DNA of 42,674 nt from a virus. The position numbers and the translations under genes are program-made. Below the pieces are notes generated by a model, which had not been told where the DNA came from, did not search any database, and was given only the letters and a program-made list of their open reading frames with translations. Of this stretch, positions 8,142-16,851 are shown in pieces; positions within the stretch are counted from its first letter, which is position 1; each line of letters opens with the position of its first letter. The DNA lies in the IMG/VR virus record IMGVR_UViG_3300024518_002133, positions 1 through 42,674 of that record. One strand, written 5' to 3'.

Positions 8142-8447
8142 TTATCTTATAAAAATTATTGTTATTGTTGCGCTGTTAGTTGCGTCGTGATTCTTTATAT
8201 ATAGGAAATTCTCATCCCAATCTGTAGTTCCTGCTGTTACTATTGCATCACCTATCTGCTTCTTGATAATATAGCCAGATGGTATAAAAGTCAACTGGTT
8301 ACGTATCTTTTCTTCTGTATTGGCTGCTATGTCCAACGTGATTTCAAAGCTTTGAAAGTTATCTGCAAAACTGAGGTTTCTCAATCCGTTGGCTAATTCC
8401 TTGATAAGAGGTAAAAGTTGACTTAAACCCTCTATTCTAAACTTCAT
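8142..8447 (-). CDS. Small conserved structural-type protein (101 aa)
   Basis: The protein has an N-terminal helix and a beta-rich remainder. The order NLSFADNFQSFEITL, IPSGYIIKKQIG, a DWDENFLYIKN strand and the closing ATITIIFIR resembles a family of small unnamed proteins between tail genes of podoviruses. It begins 10 nt after the Hint gene region and ends 2 nt from the nozzle gene start, in the same transcript. Probably a minor virion component; exact role unknown. Confidence 0.68.
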   Translation of the reverse strand: MKFRIEGLSQLLPLIKELANGLRNLSFADNFQSFEITLDIAANTEEKIRNQLTFIPSGYIIKKQIGDAIVTAGTTDWDENFLYIKNHDATNSATITIIFIR

Positions 8448-8448
8448 T

Positions 8449-10734
8449 CTATTCCTTTATCTGTAGAGCGTACGGTGCTGCTACTTCTAATTCAAAACCT
8501 GATATTAATACATTTTCATGTAGGTTTGAGTTTTCAAATAATAATCTCATTGATCTAGACTTTCTAGATGGTAACTTATTCTTTAATCCAGATAGCCTAG
8601 ACTCACCCCAAGGAAAGTCTCCCCAAGCACTGTTACCCCACCCTTCAGCACCACCGGAAAAGTCCAGGGAAAAGTTAGCTACTGTAGAACTCACATAATT
8701 ATGTTCAGACTTAACTGTTAATATGAAATCATCTGTTTCAAAGTTATTTAAACTAGCGTCTAATGAGTGTACCTTAACTCTTAGAAACTTTTTATATACT
8801 GAAGGCTCCCCAAGAGATTCCCAATTACTAGTATATGAAAAACTAATAGAATTCTCATGATCTGCGTAATCATATGTATCATTATTATCTAACATACGGT
8901 AAGTATAGTTCTTGACAGCGTCAGTAGCTATGTCTAACTCTCTACCAGTAAAGAAGATTGTATCTCCGGTTTCCGCCATGTTTCCGCCAATATTGAGATT
9001 GTCCCATTCGAACCACCCTTTACGGAATTTATCATATACTAGTATTTCTGAACTACCCATATTGAAGTAATTAACACTACTTGAATTAGTTGAAATTACA
9101 GGCATTAACAAGACATATTTTTGCTCATCTACCCAATTGAAGGCTACAGCCTTACTGAAATCAAATGCATTACCTGGGGCAAACTTTGGTTTTATAGTAG
9201 CTGATTCTTCTACAGTTCCTTGCGGGGTTACAGAGTAGACTCCGTGTTCTGAAAGAAACCATACTTTACCATCGATCTCTTTGATCGTTTGGTTCGCTAC
9301 ACAACCTATCCCTTCTTCTGAGAATGTATCAATAGTGAAACTTGAAGTTCCTAAATCACCAGTAATAACTGATATGGATTTTTCTTTAAATATATAGAGT
9401 GCATTATCAAGAGGCTTTTGACCCATGATCTTACCCCCGGCTCTCGTATCAATTAGGAAACTATTATCTACACTATATCCCTCTGTGGCTTGTATGTCAG
9501 AGAAATGTACTGTTGAAGCTTGTGTTCTAGTACCTGTAATAATTAGTTGACTTCTCCATACATCAATATATCTACCTTTTGGTGGTAATCCTGGCTGTAC
9601 TATAGGAGTAATAAATTCAGCTCCTAAAGAGTTATCTGCAATATTATCCGTGTATGATTGAGTAGCTGAGGTTCCATCATTAGTTAATTGAGTCACTAGG
9701 AAATAAGTTCCTGTTTCAGTAGACCCAGCTTTAGTTCGATAAATATTAATATTTAGGTCAGTTGAATCTGTATCAAATCCAGTAGAATCTTGAATATTAT
9801 CTACAACAATATCTGCTTTTTCACTAGCAAGTACTACTGAGATAGCATCTGAGATAATACCTTCTATATAGTTCTCTTTAGCATCGGTATATTCATATGT
9901 AACTCTATAATAATATGTTGAGTTCAATACTCCAGCTATACCTACAGATACACTATCTAGTGATCCAGTTGGTAAACCTGCTCTGTATACTCTAGTACCG
10001 TCATATTTAAATAAGTCATCATACCCATTACTTATATACATAACTTCATTAACAGAAGCGAAAGTAGCATTCTCAAAATCATCATCATCTCGGGCTGCTT
10101 CATGAGCACTAAATGGTGTTGTGTAATTTGTTGGGGTACTTACTGTAGTCCATACATTAAAGTCAATAGCTACTCCTGTTGATGGAACATCTATATCTCT
10201 ATTCTTTGTAAGGAAAGCTGCTGGTTCACTACCATTTCCACTTATAACAGACGAGAAGTCAGTTAGAGCGTTAATAGCCGTATTCAATGTTGTGATTGTT
10301 ACAAAGGATGCCTCTTGTCCTGTACCTAAGTCTAGATTCAGTAATCTAGTATCAATATCATATATATCAAATCTAAATACGTTAGACGTACCTGAATCAT
10401 CGACATACATATCATACCTAGCTGTATTTGCTCCAGTATAAGTTATTGTTAAAGTTTCTGTTGTAAGTTTATGAAGGTCATCATCTACTGTAAGAGTTTC
10501 TTCAGTAACAACACCTGTAGTAGTATTAACATTAGCAAAAGTAGTTGTACCTAATCCACCCTCTGTACGAGTAGCAATCTGATATCCCTTTCTTTTACTC
10601 ATGGCTCCAGTAGTTCTAAGGCTTACATTCTGCATAGCAGTAGCAGCATTAGAAGATCTGAGCAGGTCACTTGACCTTAGATCCAATCCTTCGAAAGCAT
10701 TGAATATTTTTTGTAATTTATATTGACTAGCCAC
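8449..10734 (-). CDS. Tail nozzle / tail tubular protein B-like (761 aa)
   Basis: This is a large beta-rich protein starting with NAFEGLDLRSSDLLRS and SKRKGYQ, the opening seen in podovirus nozzle-type proteins ('G..lr..p....y..A....N......g.l.kR.Gy'). The middle carries repeated beta-strand blocks, including GVAIDFNVWTTV, GSTETGTYFLVTQLT and YVLLMPVISTNS, and the C-terminus has Trp/Gly-rich GGAEGWGNSAWGDFPWGESR. In T7- and P22-like particles this protein forms the tube below the adaptor ring. Its length is close to T7 gp12 (794 aa). The adaptor gene lies directly upstream, 3 nt away. Confidence 0.78.
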   Translation of the reverse strand: MASQYKLQKIFNAFEGLDLRSSDLLRSSNAATAMQNVSLRTTGAMSKRKGYQIATRTEGGLGTTTFANVNTTTGVVTEETLTVDDDLHKLTTETLTITYTGANTARYDMYVDDSGTSNVFRFDIYDIDTRLLNLDLGTGQEASFVTITTLNTAINALTDFSSVISGNGSEPAAFLTKNRDIDVPSTGVAIDFNVWTTVSTPTNYTTPFSAHEAARDDDDFENATFASVNEVMYISNGYDDLFKYDGTRVYRAGLPTGSLDSVSVGIAGVLNSTYYYRVTYEYTDAKENYIEGIISDAISVVLASEKADIVVDNIQDSTGFDTDSTDLNINIYRTKAGSTETGTYFLVTQLTNDGTSATQSYTDNIADNSLGAEFITPIVQPGLPPKGRYIDVWRSQLIITGTRTQASTVHFSDIQATEGYSVDNSFLIDTRAGGKIMGQKPLDNALYIFKEKSISVITGDLGTSSFTIDTFSEEGIGCVANQTIKEIDGKVWFLSEHGVYSVTPQGTVEESATIKPKFAPGNAFDFSKAVAFNWVDEQKYVLLMPVISTNSSSVNYFNMGSSEILVYDKFRKGWFEWDNLNIGGNMAETGDTIFFTGRELDIATDAVKNYTYRMLDNNDTYDYADHENSISFSYTSNWESLGEPSVYKKFLRVKVHSLDASLNNFETDDFILTVKSEHNYVSSTVANFSLDFSGGAEGWGNSAWGDFPWGESRLSGLKNKLPSRKSRSMRLLFENSNLHENVLISGFELEVAAPYALQIKE

Positions 10735-10737
10735 GTG

Positions 10738-11688
10738 TTACCACCACCCGATGCCTCTATTTGAGTTACTATTTAAATCTGGAATCTTAGAAAGATCATC
10801 AATTATATCTGCATAACCAGCTACAATCTCTCTTTCCATCTCTAATAGTTCCTGCTGTTGTTCTGCATAATCTGCACTTGAATCTCTCTTAAGAATCTTC
10901 CAAGCACAATACGCTATCAAGTATCTTTCGACTGCGTCAGGTAATTCACTATGAGTTGTTACATTTCTACCGCTTACAACATAATCACCAGCAGTAATAC
11001 TCTCACCCGTTGTGTAAGCAAACCCTGAAGTAATAGTTACAATACCAGTAGTTGTATCAATTGAATCAAATTCAATATTACGCATTTTAACGTTTCCATT
11101 TCTATCAACTATAGAAAGATAGTTATTCTTACCTAGTGCGGTTGAATCAATATTATCAGTGCTTACATTTAACGTAAGGGCTGTTATAGAATTGTCTGAT
11201 GAATCTAATGTAGAAGATGCTACTGATGCTCGTCTCTTATCAAGTTTAAGAATTGATCTAATGTACGAAATTCTTATTGATCCTCTAGATGCATCTGGTA
11301 CTGGAGCTAACAATATAGTTCCACTCTTCCTAGTGTAGAAAGATGGTATACCTAGAATACCTGAAGCTCTATTACGTAGACTTGCGTGATCTAGTGGATA
11401 ATAATCCTGATCCAGACTTGTATCTGAATAATCTACTTGAGTTACTTTATTAGCCAAATGTATATCTTGAGGAAGTGTATAGGACTCTTGACTTCTGACA
11501 ATGTCTTGACTTTCCTCAGCAACAAATACGGCTGGATGTTGTTGTACTATAAGTGAGTGTATTCTATGATGTGCATCATTTAAGAACCTAAGAAACTCTT
11601 TATCCCCAATACCTTCAGTATCAGAGAATTCTTCATTCTCAGTATGCTCTCTCACATCTTCTATTAAATAATCTATTAATCTACTCAT
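10738..11688 (-). CDS. Head-tail adaptor / tail tubular protein A-like (316 aa)
   Basis: It opens with a helical domain (LIDYLIEDVREHTENEEF, then EFLRFLNDAHHRIHSLI), followed by QESYTLPQDIHLANKVTQVD and a region ending in RYLIAYCAWKILKRDSS. This arrangement matches phage adaptor proteins of the gp4/gp11 type, which sit between portal and nozzle. A beta insertion at about 155-240 makes it longer than the T7 counterpart. It starts with TAATG coupling to the small upstream gene and is followed by the nozzle gene, the normal order in podoviruses. Confidence 0.78.
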   Translation of the reverse strand: MSRLIDYLIEDVREHTENEEFSDTEGIGDKEFLRFLNDAHHRIHSLIVQQHPAVFVAEESQDIVRSQESYTLPQDIHLANKVTQVDYSDTSLDQDYYPLDHASLRNRASGILGIPSFYTRKSGTILLAPVPDASRGSIRISYIRSILKLDKRRASVASSTLDSSDNSITALTLNVSTDNIDSTALGKNNYLSIVDRNGNVKMRNIEFDSIDTTTGIVTITSGFAYTTGESITAGDYVVSGRNVTTHSELPDAVERYLIAYCAWKILKRDSSADYAEQQQELLEMEREIVAGYADIIDDLSKIPDLNSNSNRGIGWW

Positions 11689-11864
11689 TAGGACTTCCCT
11701 CCGAAATTAATTCTCTCTGCTAGAGTAGGTTTATCCTTATTTTTATCTTTGGCATTTCTCAGTTTCTTTGCAGCTGCTGCTTTCCTGACTGCTGGAGAAC
11801 TTTTACCACTTTGTCGTTGTTTTAGAAAAGCTGCTATATCTTGTTTTTCTTTATCACTTGGCAT
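11688..11864 (-). CDS. Small basic protein (58 aa)
   Basis: An ATG with an AAGGATA ribosome site encodes MPSDKEKQDIAAFLKQRQSG, a Lys/Ala-rich middle and the ending LAERINFGGKS. The stop overlaps the adaptor ATG by one base (TAATG). The strong ribosome site, the coupling and the codon choice support a real gene although it is short. It is probably a minor virion or assembly protein; no family recognised. Confidence 0.7.
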   Translation of the reverse strand: MPSDKEKQDIAAFLKQRQSGKSSPAVRKAAAAKKLRNAKDKNKDKPTLAERINFGGKS

Positions 11865-11874
11865 GATTTTATCC

Positions 11875-12357
11875 TTATCTGTTTAAACTTCTACTTATTG
11901 AAGCTCCAATGTTTCCTAGAGCAGCTGCGATTCGCGCTTGTTTTTGGTTTTCAATATTACCTACGTTTCTAATACTTTCAGCTTCTAATCTTTTTCTTTC
12001 TTTCTTAGCTGCTTTCTTGGCTTTAATCCCACCAACAATTCCACCTAAGGCTCCACCAACTAATGCTCCTGCTGGTCCTAATTTAGCTCCTGCTAATGCT
12101 CCTTTAGCAACTCCACCAGCAGCACTATTTGCTCCAAGAACAGCACTTCCAATTCCAGCAGCACCTAATGCCGCAGACCCACTTATTTCAGGTGCAAGAC
12201 CTTGCTGATGTGTATTTGAAAAATCCTCCTGGCTCATCTGTCCTGATTCTACTATGCCTTCTCCAGGACCACCTGATAAATCTTTTATAGCTGATGCTTT
12301 GTTTAATCTTTTCTTTAAAAATCCACCGGCATTTGCCATTCTCATTGCTTTATTCAT
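11875..12357 (-). CDS. Glycine-zipper virion protein (160 aa)
   Basis: It has a basic N-terminus, then an Ala/Gly-rich hydrophobic stretch (residues 60-110, including LVGGALGGIVGGI) and a charged helix (KAKKAAKKERKRLEAESI). Such small glycine-zipper proteins in podovirus tail modules are often ejected and insert in the host envelope (T7 gp14 / P22 gp7 style), but direct sequence similarity is not visible. It sits between tail fibre and adaptor genes. Confidence 0.65.
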   Translation of the reverse strand: MNKAMRMANAGGFLKKRLNKASAIKDLSGGPGEGIVESGQMSQEDFSNTHQQGLAPEISGSAALGAAGIGSAVLGANSAAGGVAKGALAGAKLGPAGALVGGALGGIVGGIKAKKAAKKERKRLEAESIRNVGNIENQKQARIAAALGNIGASISRSLNR

Positions 12358-12368
12358 TTTTATTTCCT

Positions 12369-13232
12369 TTACTTTTTAATTACTATATAAGTCATTGTTC
12401 CGTTATTACCAGTGGAAGTTGATACATATTTTAATATTCCAGCGTCTTCAGTAAACGTTACTCCTACATCATCTCCACCAAATGTTTCTGATATGAATGA
12501 GTTTGATTCTTCCATCTCAATTATACCCTGCTGTACATTAGTACCTCTAACTATCCTATATTTTATTTCACATGCTTCGTTACTAGCCAATGTTATAATT
12601 CCAGTAGTTGTAGCTGCTACTGTATTATCAGTTAATGTTACACTTGCACCTTGTTGAACTAGTGTAGGTGTTACAGTAGCTATTGTTGCAGCTACTATGT
12701 CGGCACCTACAGTAATAGTATCGGAAGTATTTACTTTGAACATATTAATATATGCAGAGTCAGCATTATTTCTGCCTGTATAGTAAGCATCATTATTTAT
12801 AGCTAAATTAGCTACGTCGGCTCCTATTGCAATCTTATCGCTGGTGTTTATTTTCAACATATTTATGTTAGCACTATCAGCATTATTCCTACCCGTGATG
12901 TAAGTATCATTTATGATACCGGCATTAGCTAGTAATGCTCCTAGTGCCAATTCATCGTTTGTATCAACTTTAACTATATTAATATTTGCGGAGTCTGCTG
13001 CATTCCTACCTCTAAGATACTCATCATTATCTAATCTTATCTTGGCTCCTGTTACAGCATCTGCTATAAGAGAACCAGTCCCTAATTGAGCCCCATTCCC
13101 TGAACCTGTATGATTGTGTTCTGCTATTTTTTGAAACGTATCAGTCTTCATAGTATCACCCCATGAAGTAGTTCCATTAGTTGGAACTTTAATCTGTAGT
13201 TCAGAGCTTGTTCCTAATGTTAAAAATGCCAT
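12369..13232 (-). CDS. Tail fibre / receptor-binding-type protein with internal repeats (287 aa)
   Basis: The N-terminal SELQIKVPTNGTTSWGDTMK and AEHNHTGSGNGAQLGTGSL segments are typical of phage fibre anchors that bind the virion. Residues 68-184 carry three tandem ~39-residue repeats with core GRNxADSANIN, which look like a repetitive beta shaft. The C-terminal ~100 residues are beta-rich and probably form the tip. This is likely a host-binding appendage. Its small size suggests several appendage proteins share this job, in line with the many beta-rich genes upstream. Confidence 0.75.
   Translation of the reverse strand: MAFLTLGTSSELQIKVPTNGTTSWGDTMKTDTFQKIAEHNHTGSGNGAQLGTGSLIADAVTGAKIRLDNDEYLRGRNAADSANINIVKVDTNDELALGALLANAGIINDTYITGRNNADSANINMLKINTSDKIAIGADVANLAINNDAYYTGRNNADSAYINMFKVNTSDTITVGADIVAATIATVTPTLVQQGASVTLTDNTVAATTTGIITLASNEACEIKYRIVRGTNVQQGIIEMEESNSFISETFGGDDVGVTFTEDAGILKYVSTSTGNNGTMTYIVIKK
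12681..13031 (-). repeat. Three tandem ~39-codon repeats in tail fibre gene
   Basis: Residues 68-106, 108-145 and 147-184 of the fibre protein align with each other: each has N-D-x-Y, then TGRN(N/A)ADSANIN, then a K-(V/I)-(D/N)-T-(N/S)-D segment and a GAD(V/I) turn. The period is 39 residues (117 nt). Such repeats build fibre shafts and can vary in number by recombination. Confidence 0.8.
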
Positions 13233-13243
13233 ATGCTATCCTC

Positions 13244-13570
13244 TTACTTTAAAAGTAATTCTAAATCTTCTTTTGTTAATCCCAGGGACGCTACCTTTTC
13301 CATTACTTTAGCTAATCTGGTTTCTCTCTCTATCTTCGCTATTTCTGCATCTGCAGTATCTTCAATTATTTTAATCTGTCTTTCCTTATCAACTATAAGA
13401 CGAGCTCCCCATTTTTTTAAAAATCCAACACTTGATATAGATTCTTCTGGTATCTTACCGTCTTTACGTTCATCCCATACGACAAGAGATTCATCAAAGT
13501 AAGAACCGGACTCTTCTATTTCTATAAGTTCTTGTTTACCTGTTGGAGCATTTACTATTATTTTATACAT
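13244..13570 (-). CDS. Putative tail fibre assembly / chaperone-like protein (108 aa)
   Basis: An N-terminal beta part (MYKIIVNAPTGKQELIEI, then SYFDESLVVWDERKDGKIPE) is followed by a long C-terminal helix (about 60-108). The Y-F-D-E-S-x-V-x-W-D-E-R pattern and the position between two fibre-like genes suggest a fibre-associated or assembly protein. This is inferred mainly from context. It is coupled to the preceding gene by TAATG. Confidence 0.55.
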   Translation of the reverse strand: MYKIIVNAPTGKQELIEIEESGSYFDESLVVWDERKDGKIPEESISSVGFLKKWGARLIVDKERQIKIIEDTADAEIAKIERETRLAKVMEKVASLGLTKEDLELLLK

Positions 13571-14463
13571 TATACACGTCCTATTTTTGCAATTGAAAAA
13601 TTAGCTCTGGCTTGTGCTGCTGTAGAACCGCCTCCACTTGTATGTACTCTGACCACATCATCTTTAACTAGATATTGTACAGTTCCATAAGCCATTACAG
13701 TACCAGCCGCAGCTTCACTTAGAGCTTTCTTGTCTGCTGTTGTTATGGATAATATAGATGTTGTTAATTGCGTACTATTTACACTAATGCCACAATAATG
13801 AGGGGAGCTAAATAAATCTACTCCATGCATATGATACATGCCGGATTCATTGATTGTAAACGTGGCACCTAAAGTAGATGAGTCTGCATATGTTATAGCA
13901 GATCCTTGATTGGTTACGGCTGTAGTAAATCGTCTTATCACAGTGTTAGTTGATCCGTGTCCATTTTCAGTATGGAGATCAACAAAACTATCAATCTGCT
14001 GTCTACCATGTATAGTAAACCAATTACTACCATCGTTAGTTAGAATTACTGATTGGTATTGTCTATCTAGATTTATCGTTAATGCTCCATCTACAGTCTC
14101 ACTAGCGTTTCCATCAATAGTTATAGCCCCAGCCGTACTATCTATTTTACTAATATAGTAGATCTGACCGCTATTAGAGGCTGCTGCAGGAAGAGTTATT
14201 GTGAAAGCCCCTCCAGTTGCATCAGCAAGTATACATGTATCTGAGGCTGCTGCAGTGTAAGTAGTTGTTTTTGTTTTAACATCTATTGTTGTAGCTCCTG
14301 CAGACAAAGGTATCTGGGTCCAGGCTCCACCAATATATTGCCACAGACCTTCTGTACGGGCTGTCCCATCGCTCATCTGCAACTGTCCGTTACTAGGTGC
14401 TGCAGGATCTGCTGACTGAGGATCTAATTTTATTCCTATTTTATGCGTGCTAACGTTACTCAT
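13570..14463 (-). CDS. Beta-rich tail/appendage protein with C1q/TNF-like C-terminal domain (297 aa)
   Basis: The N-terminal segment contains NGQLQMSDGTARTEGLWQYI, a form common in phage fibre proteins, then a beta domain with GGAFTITLPAAASNSGQIYY and SVILTNDGSNWFTIHG. The C-terminal ~130 residues (TFTINESGMYHMHGVDLF; ending RANFSIAKIGRV) look like a C1q/TNF jelly roll, a trimeric binding fold often seen at phage appendage tips. It is probably a trimeric receptor-binding or decoration protein. It is distinct from the five-gene family upstream. Confidence 0.7.
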   Translation of the reverse strand: MSNVSTHKIGIKLDPQSADPAAPSNGQLQMSDGTARTEGLWQYIGGAWTQIPLSAGATTIDVKTKTTTYTAAASDTCILADATGGAFTITLPAAASNSGQIYYISKIDSTAGAITIDGNASETVDGALTINLDRQYQSVILTNDGSNWFTIHGRQQIDSFVDLHTENGHGSTNTVIRRFTTAVTNQGSAITYADSSTLGATFTINESGMYHMHGVDLFSSPHYCGISVNSTQLTTSILSITTADKKALSEAAAGTVMAYGTVQYLVKDDVVRVHTSGGGSTAAQARANFSIAKIGRV

Positions 14464-14606
14464 TTTTTACCCTTCTTTATTTTATCTAGTTGTATTTCCA
14501 GTAACTTAGAGTTCTCTGTGGCTTTATAGATTATGTAAACCACTATAGTTACTGGTACTATAGCAATGTTTATTAATAAATTCAATAGTTTAAATAAAAA
14601 TTTCAT
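14460..14606 (-). CDS. Small membrane protein in the tail module (48 aa)
   Basis: It encodes MKFLFKLLNLLINIAIVPVT, continuing into a hydrophobic IVVYIIY and a charged coiled tail (ENSKLLEIQLDKIKKGKK). One membrane span is predicted. The stop overlaps the next ATG as ATGA, and the start follows a GGGAG site 13 nt upstream. The layout (span plus short charged helix) resembles small holin-like or lysis-regulating proteins, but there is no other evidence. Confidence 0.65.
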   Translation of the reverse strand: MKFLFKLLNLLINIAIVPVTIVVYIIYKATENSKLLEIQLDKIKKGKK

Positions 14607-14612
14607 ATACAA

Positions 14613-15236
14613 TCATTCTCCCTTAACTTCTGGTGTAGCTAAATACGCTATCATAGTTGCTCCTATGTATTGAACAGCAAATCCTGTTGCTGGGGGTGCT
14701 AGGTCTACAGTTATCGTTATACTATCTCCAGAAGTAATTATAAAGTTTTCTAGGGCTACGCTAAATCTATTTTCATTGGGAGCAGCATATCCATTCCATA
14801 TCACAATCCCTCCCACATTTGTGGAAGAATCTAATCCGTTATATATATCAGCATCTAAAACATTATTAGATGATGTGTTCATATTTGAATTATAAGAAGG
14901 TGCTGTTGCGCTACTTATTATAGTACCTCCTGTAGGATTTTTATATATCTTATATACAACATCTCCTTGTGATGGAGCAGTAAATGAACCTGCGAGATCT
15001 CCTTTATAGAAATCAACCCGTTCGATATTTAAATCATAAATTTCATTATTTTTAACATATAGAATAGCTGTTTCTGCAAAGTTAAATTTATTTATTCCTG
15101 CATTACCAAACATATATCTATGCCCTAACTCTCCTGCTTTTTGTGCTCTTGTTATATTAGTAGCTTGAGTAACAAGTGCATTATTACTGTCTATTTTACC
15201 TTTTCTTGAAGTACCTGTTCCATCGGTTAATTTCAT
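14613..15236 (-). CDS. Appendage family member 5 (207 aa)
   Basis: This is the last of five tandem related genes. It has the family signatures in order: N-terminal LTDGTGTSRKGKIDSNNALV, then AILYVKNNEIYDLNIERV, YKNPTGGTIISSAT, and VLDADIYNGLDSSTNVGG. The C-terminal signature is changed (IITSGDSITITVDLAPPA instead of LPKGSS). The fold should be an all-beta sandwich. Its place between capsid and fibre genes suggests a virion decoration or tail-side protein. It overlaps the preceding gene by 4 nt. Confidence 0.75.
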   Translation of the reverse strand: MKLTDGTGTSRKGKIDSNNALVTQATNITRAQKAGELGHRYMFGNAGINKFNFAETAILYVKNNEIYDLNIERVDFYKGDLAGSFTAPSQGDVVYKIYKNPTGGTIISSATAPSYNSNMNTSSNNVLDADIYNGLDSSTNVGGIVIWNGYAAPNENRFSVALENFIITSGDSITITVDLAPPATGFAVQYIGATMIAYLATPEVKGE

Positions 15237-15676
15237 ACCACTGCCTCCGGTCTGGCTTCAACATAATATCCTGTAACTGTTATAAAAATATCATCATCAT
15301 CAGTTTTAATATTTAACCACTTACCTTCGCTTAGAATCAAATTTAAGGAAGATAATACTAAGGAGGTTTGTTTCACCATTTCAATGCTAAATACGTCTTC
15401 TGTAGAAGTTAGGGTATCTGAAGCATCTGCTTCATAAACTGTAACAGTGGCATCTGAAGCTCCAACACTCTTATTAGCATACAAAAGAACTGAGGTTATA
15501 ACAAACTGCTTATTTGTCCTAGGAGTTATAATATTATATGCTGTATTAATAACAGCTGCTGTGGCATTATATACTTTTGAAAAAGCTAATGGAGCAGTTA
15601 TTAACTGACCTCGGGAACTTACTTTAGCTAAAGTTCCTTTTCCTCCACCGTCTGATATTTTAGTTTTAATCGACAT
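15233..15676 (-). CDS. Appendage family member 4, divergent (147 aa)
   Basis: It shares the N-terminal signature (ISDGGGKGTLAKVSSRGQL), and the aligned middle is only loosely similar (ITSVLLYANKSVGASDATVT). The PTxGTLIS and LPKGSS signatures are missing and the protein is about 50 residues shorter. It probably kept the virion-attachment N-terminus and changed or replaced the outer domain. It lies in the middle of the array with the same spacing as the others. Confidence 0.68.
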   Translation of the reverse strand: MSIKTKISDGGGKGTLAKVSSRGQLITAPLAFSKVYNATAAVINTAYNIITPRTNKQFVITSVLLYANKSVGASDATVTVYEADASDTLTSTEDVFSIEMVKQTSLVLSSLNLILSEGKWLNIKTDDDDIFITVTGYYVEARPEAVV

Positions 15677-15682
15677 TAGTTT

Positions 15683-16264
15683 TTAACTCTCCGTATCTTT
15701 TAAATGACAAATAATTGCTACGTAATAATTAGCTGATCCTGAACTTATATTAGCAGTTAATTCTATAGCTAAACTACTACCTTTTGGTAATACGAAATCT
15801 ATACTATAAAAACTTCTTCCACCTGGAGTTACTTGAAGTATGGCTATATCATCTCCATCAGTTACAGTATTTCCAGAAGCTCCTTTATAAACATCTGCTA
15901 CTAGTATCTTAGAAGAGCCAAAGTTTCTATTTTGCTTCATGTCTACATCTGTGGCACCACTTATAAGTGTACCTGTAGATGGATTTCTAATTAATGTTAT
16001 GTAAGGATCATCAGAATGTGTTATTCCTTCAAAAGATCCTATAGCAACTGCTTCCACAACAATATCTTGGTTTTCATTATTTTTAATATACATTAAGGCA
16101 GAGTTTGCAGATACTGCTACTAAACCTGTATTAAGATTATACCCGTCACCTTGTTCTGCAGCATGTAATGCTTCACTTTCTGCAATAGAAAGTGTATGAA
16201 GTCTATTATTGGCATCGACTTTAGCATCGTTTCCATCACCTGTTCCATCATTAATAATTGCCAT
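15683..16264 (-). CDS. Appendage family member 3 (193 aa)
   Basis: It carries all family signatures: INDGTGDGNDAKVDANNRL, LMYIKNNENQDIVVEAV, NPSTGTLISGAT, NRNFGSSKILVADVYKG and FVLPKGSSLAIELTAN. It is an all-beta virion protein by appearance with no signal peptide or membrane span. It is most like members 1 and 2, as expected from tandem duplication followed by divergence. It starts 3 nt downstream of the previous gene's stop. Confidence 0.78.
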   Translation of the reverse strand: MAIINDGTGDGNDAKVDANNRLHTLSIAESEALHAAEQGDGYNLNTGLVAVSANSALMYIKNNENQDIVVEAVAIGSFEGITHSDDPYITLIRNPSTGTLISGATDVDMKQNRNFGSSKILVADVYKGASGNTVTDGDDIAILQVTPGGRSFYSIDFVLPKGSSLAIELTANISSGSANYYVAIICHLKDTES

Positions 16265-16267
16265 TTC

Positions 16268-16843
16268 TTATGTCCTTTTTAATACTGCTTCTGCAGTTAT
16301 AGTTATATTTAGATTTGTATTAGATGCTCCAGGTATTATACTAATTGCTATTGAAGTACCTTTAGGTACTACCCATGAAATATCTGTATTGAAAAATTCA
16401 GCTTCTTGTATATAAAATGCTCCTATAGCTGTTCCATTTGTAACTGAGGCTCCTTCTTGACCTGCTGCGATAGTTGCATCTAAAGTAATTGCTGAACCAA
16501 AATTATTATTTACAGCATTCTTACTTGTACTGGCACTTAATCCGGTAGGACCTTTATATACATATGCAGTAAATACTCCAGCACTACTACCTGTTTGTTT
16601 AGTTGAAGTAACATTTATAGCTGTCAATAATAAATCACTATTTTCATTATTTTTTAAATATAAAACAGCGCTCTCACTAGCACTTGTTAAATTTACTATA
16701 CCAGAACCTATTTGAAATGCTTTACCAGCCAAAGATTGAGATTGTTGTTCTGTTCTTCCTACAGAGCTAACCTCTAGTTTATTATCTGCACTTACTTCTG
16801 CTTTAACTTTTGTACCTGTACCATCTTGAATAATTATAGACAT
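16268..16843 (-). CDS. Appendage family member 2 (191 aa)
   Basis: Family signatures visible: IQDGTGTKVKAEVSADNKL, VLYLKNNENSDLLLTAI, YKGPTGLSAST, NNNFGSAITLDATI and WVVPKGTSIAISIIPG. The signatures sit at similar positions to the neighbours, about residues 5, 60, 95, 115 and 165. The fold is predicted beta sandwich. Direct role unknown; the array position suggests head or tail decoration. Confidence 0.78.
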   Translation of the reverse strand: MSIIIQDGTGTKVKAEVSADNKLEVSSVGRTEQQSQSLAGKAFQIGSGIVNLTSASESAVLYLKNNENSDLLLTAINVTSTKQTGSSAGVFTAYVYKGPTGLSASTSKNAVNNNFGSAITLDATIAAGQEGASVTNGTAIGAFYIQEAEFFNTDISWVVPKGTSIAISIIPGASNTNLNITITAEAVLKRT

Positions 16844-16851
16844 ATTGGCTC

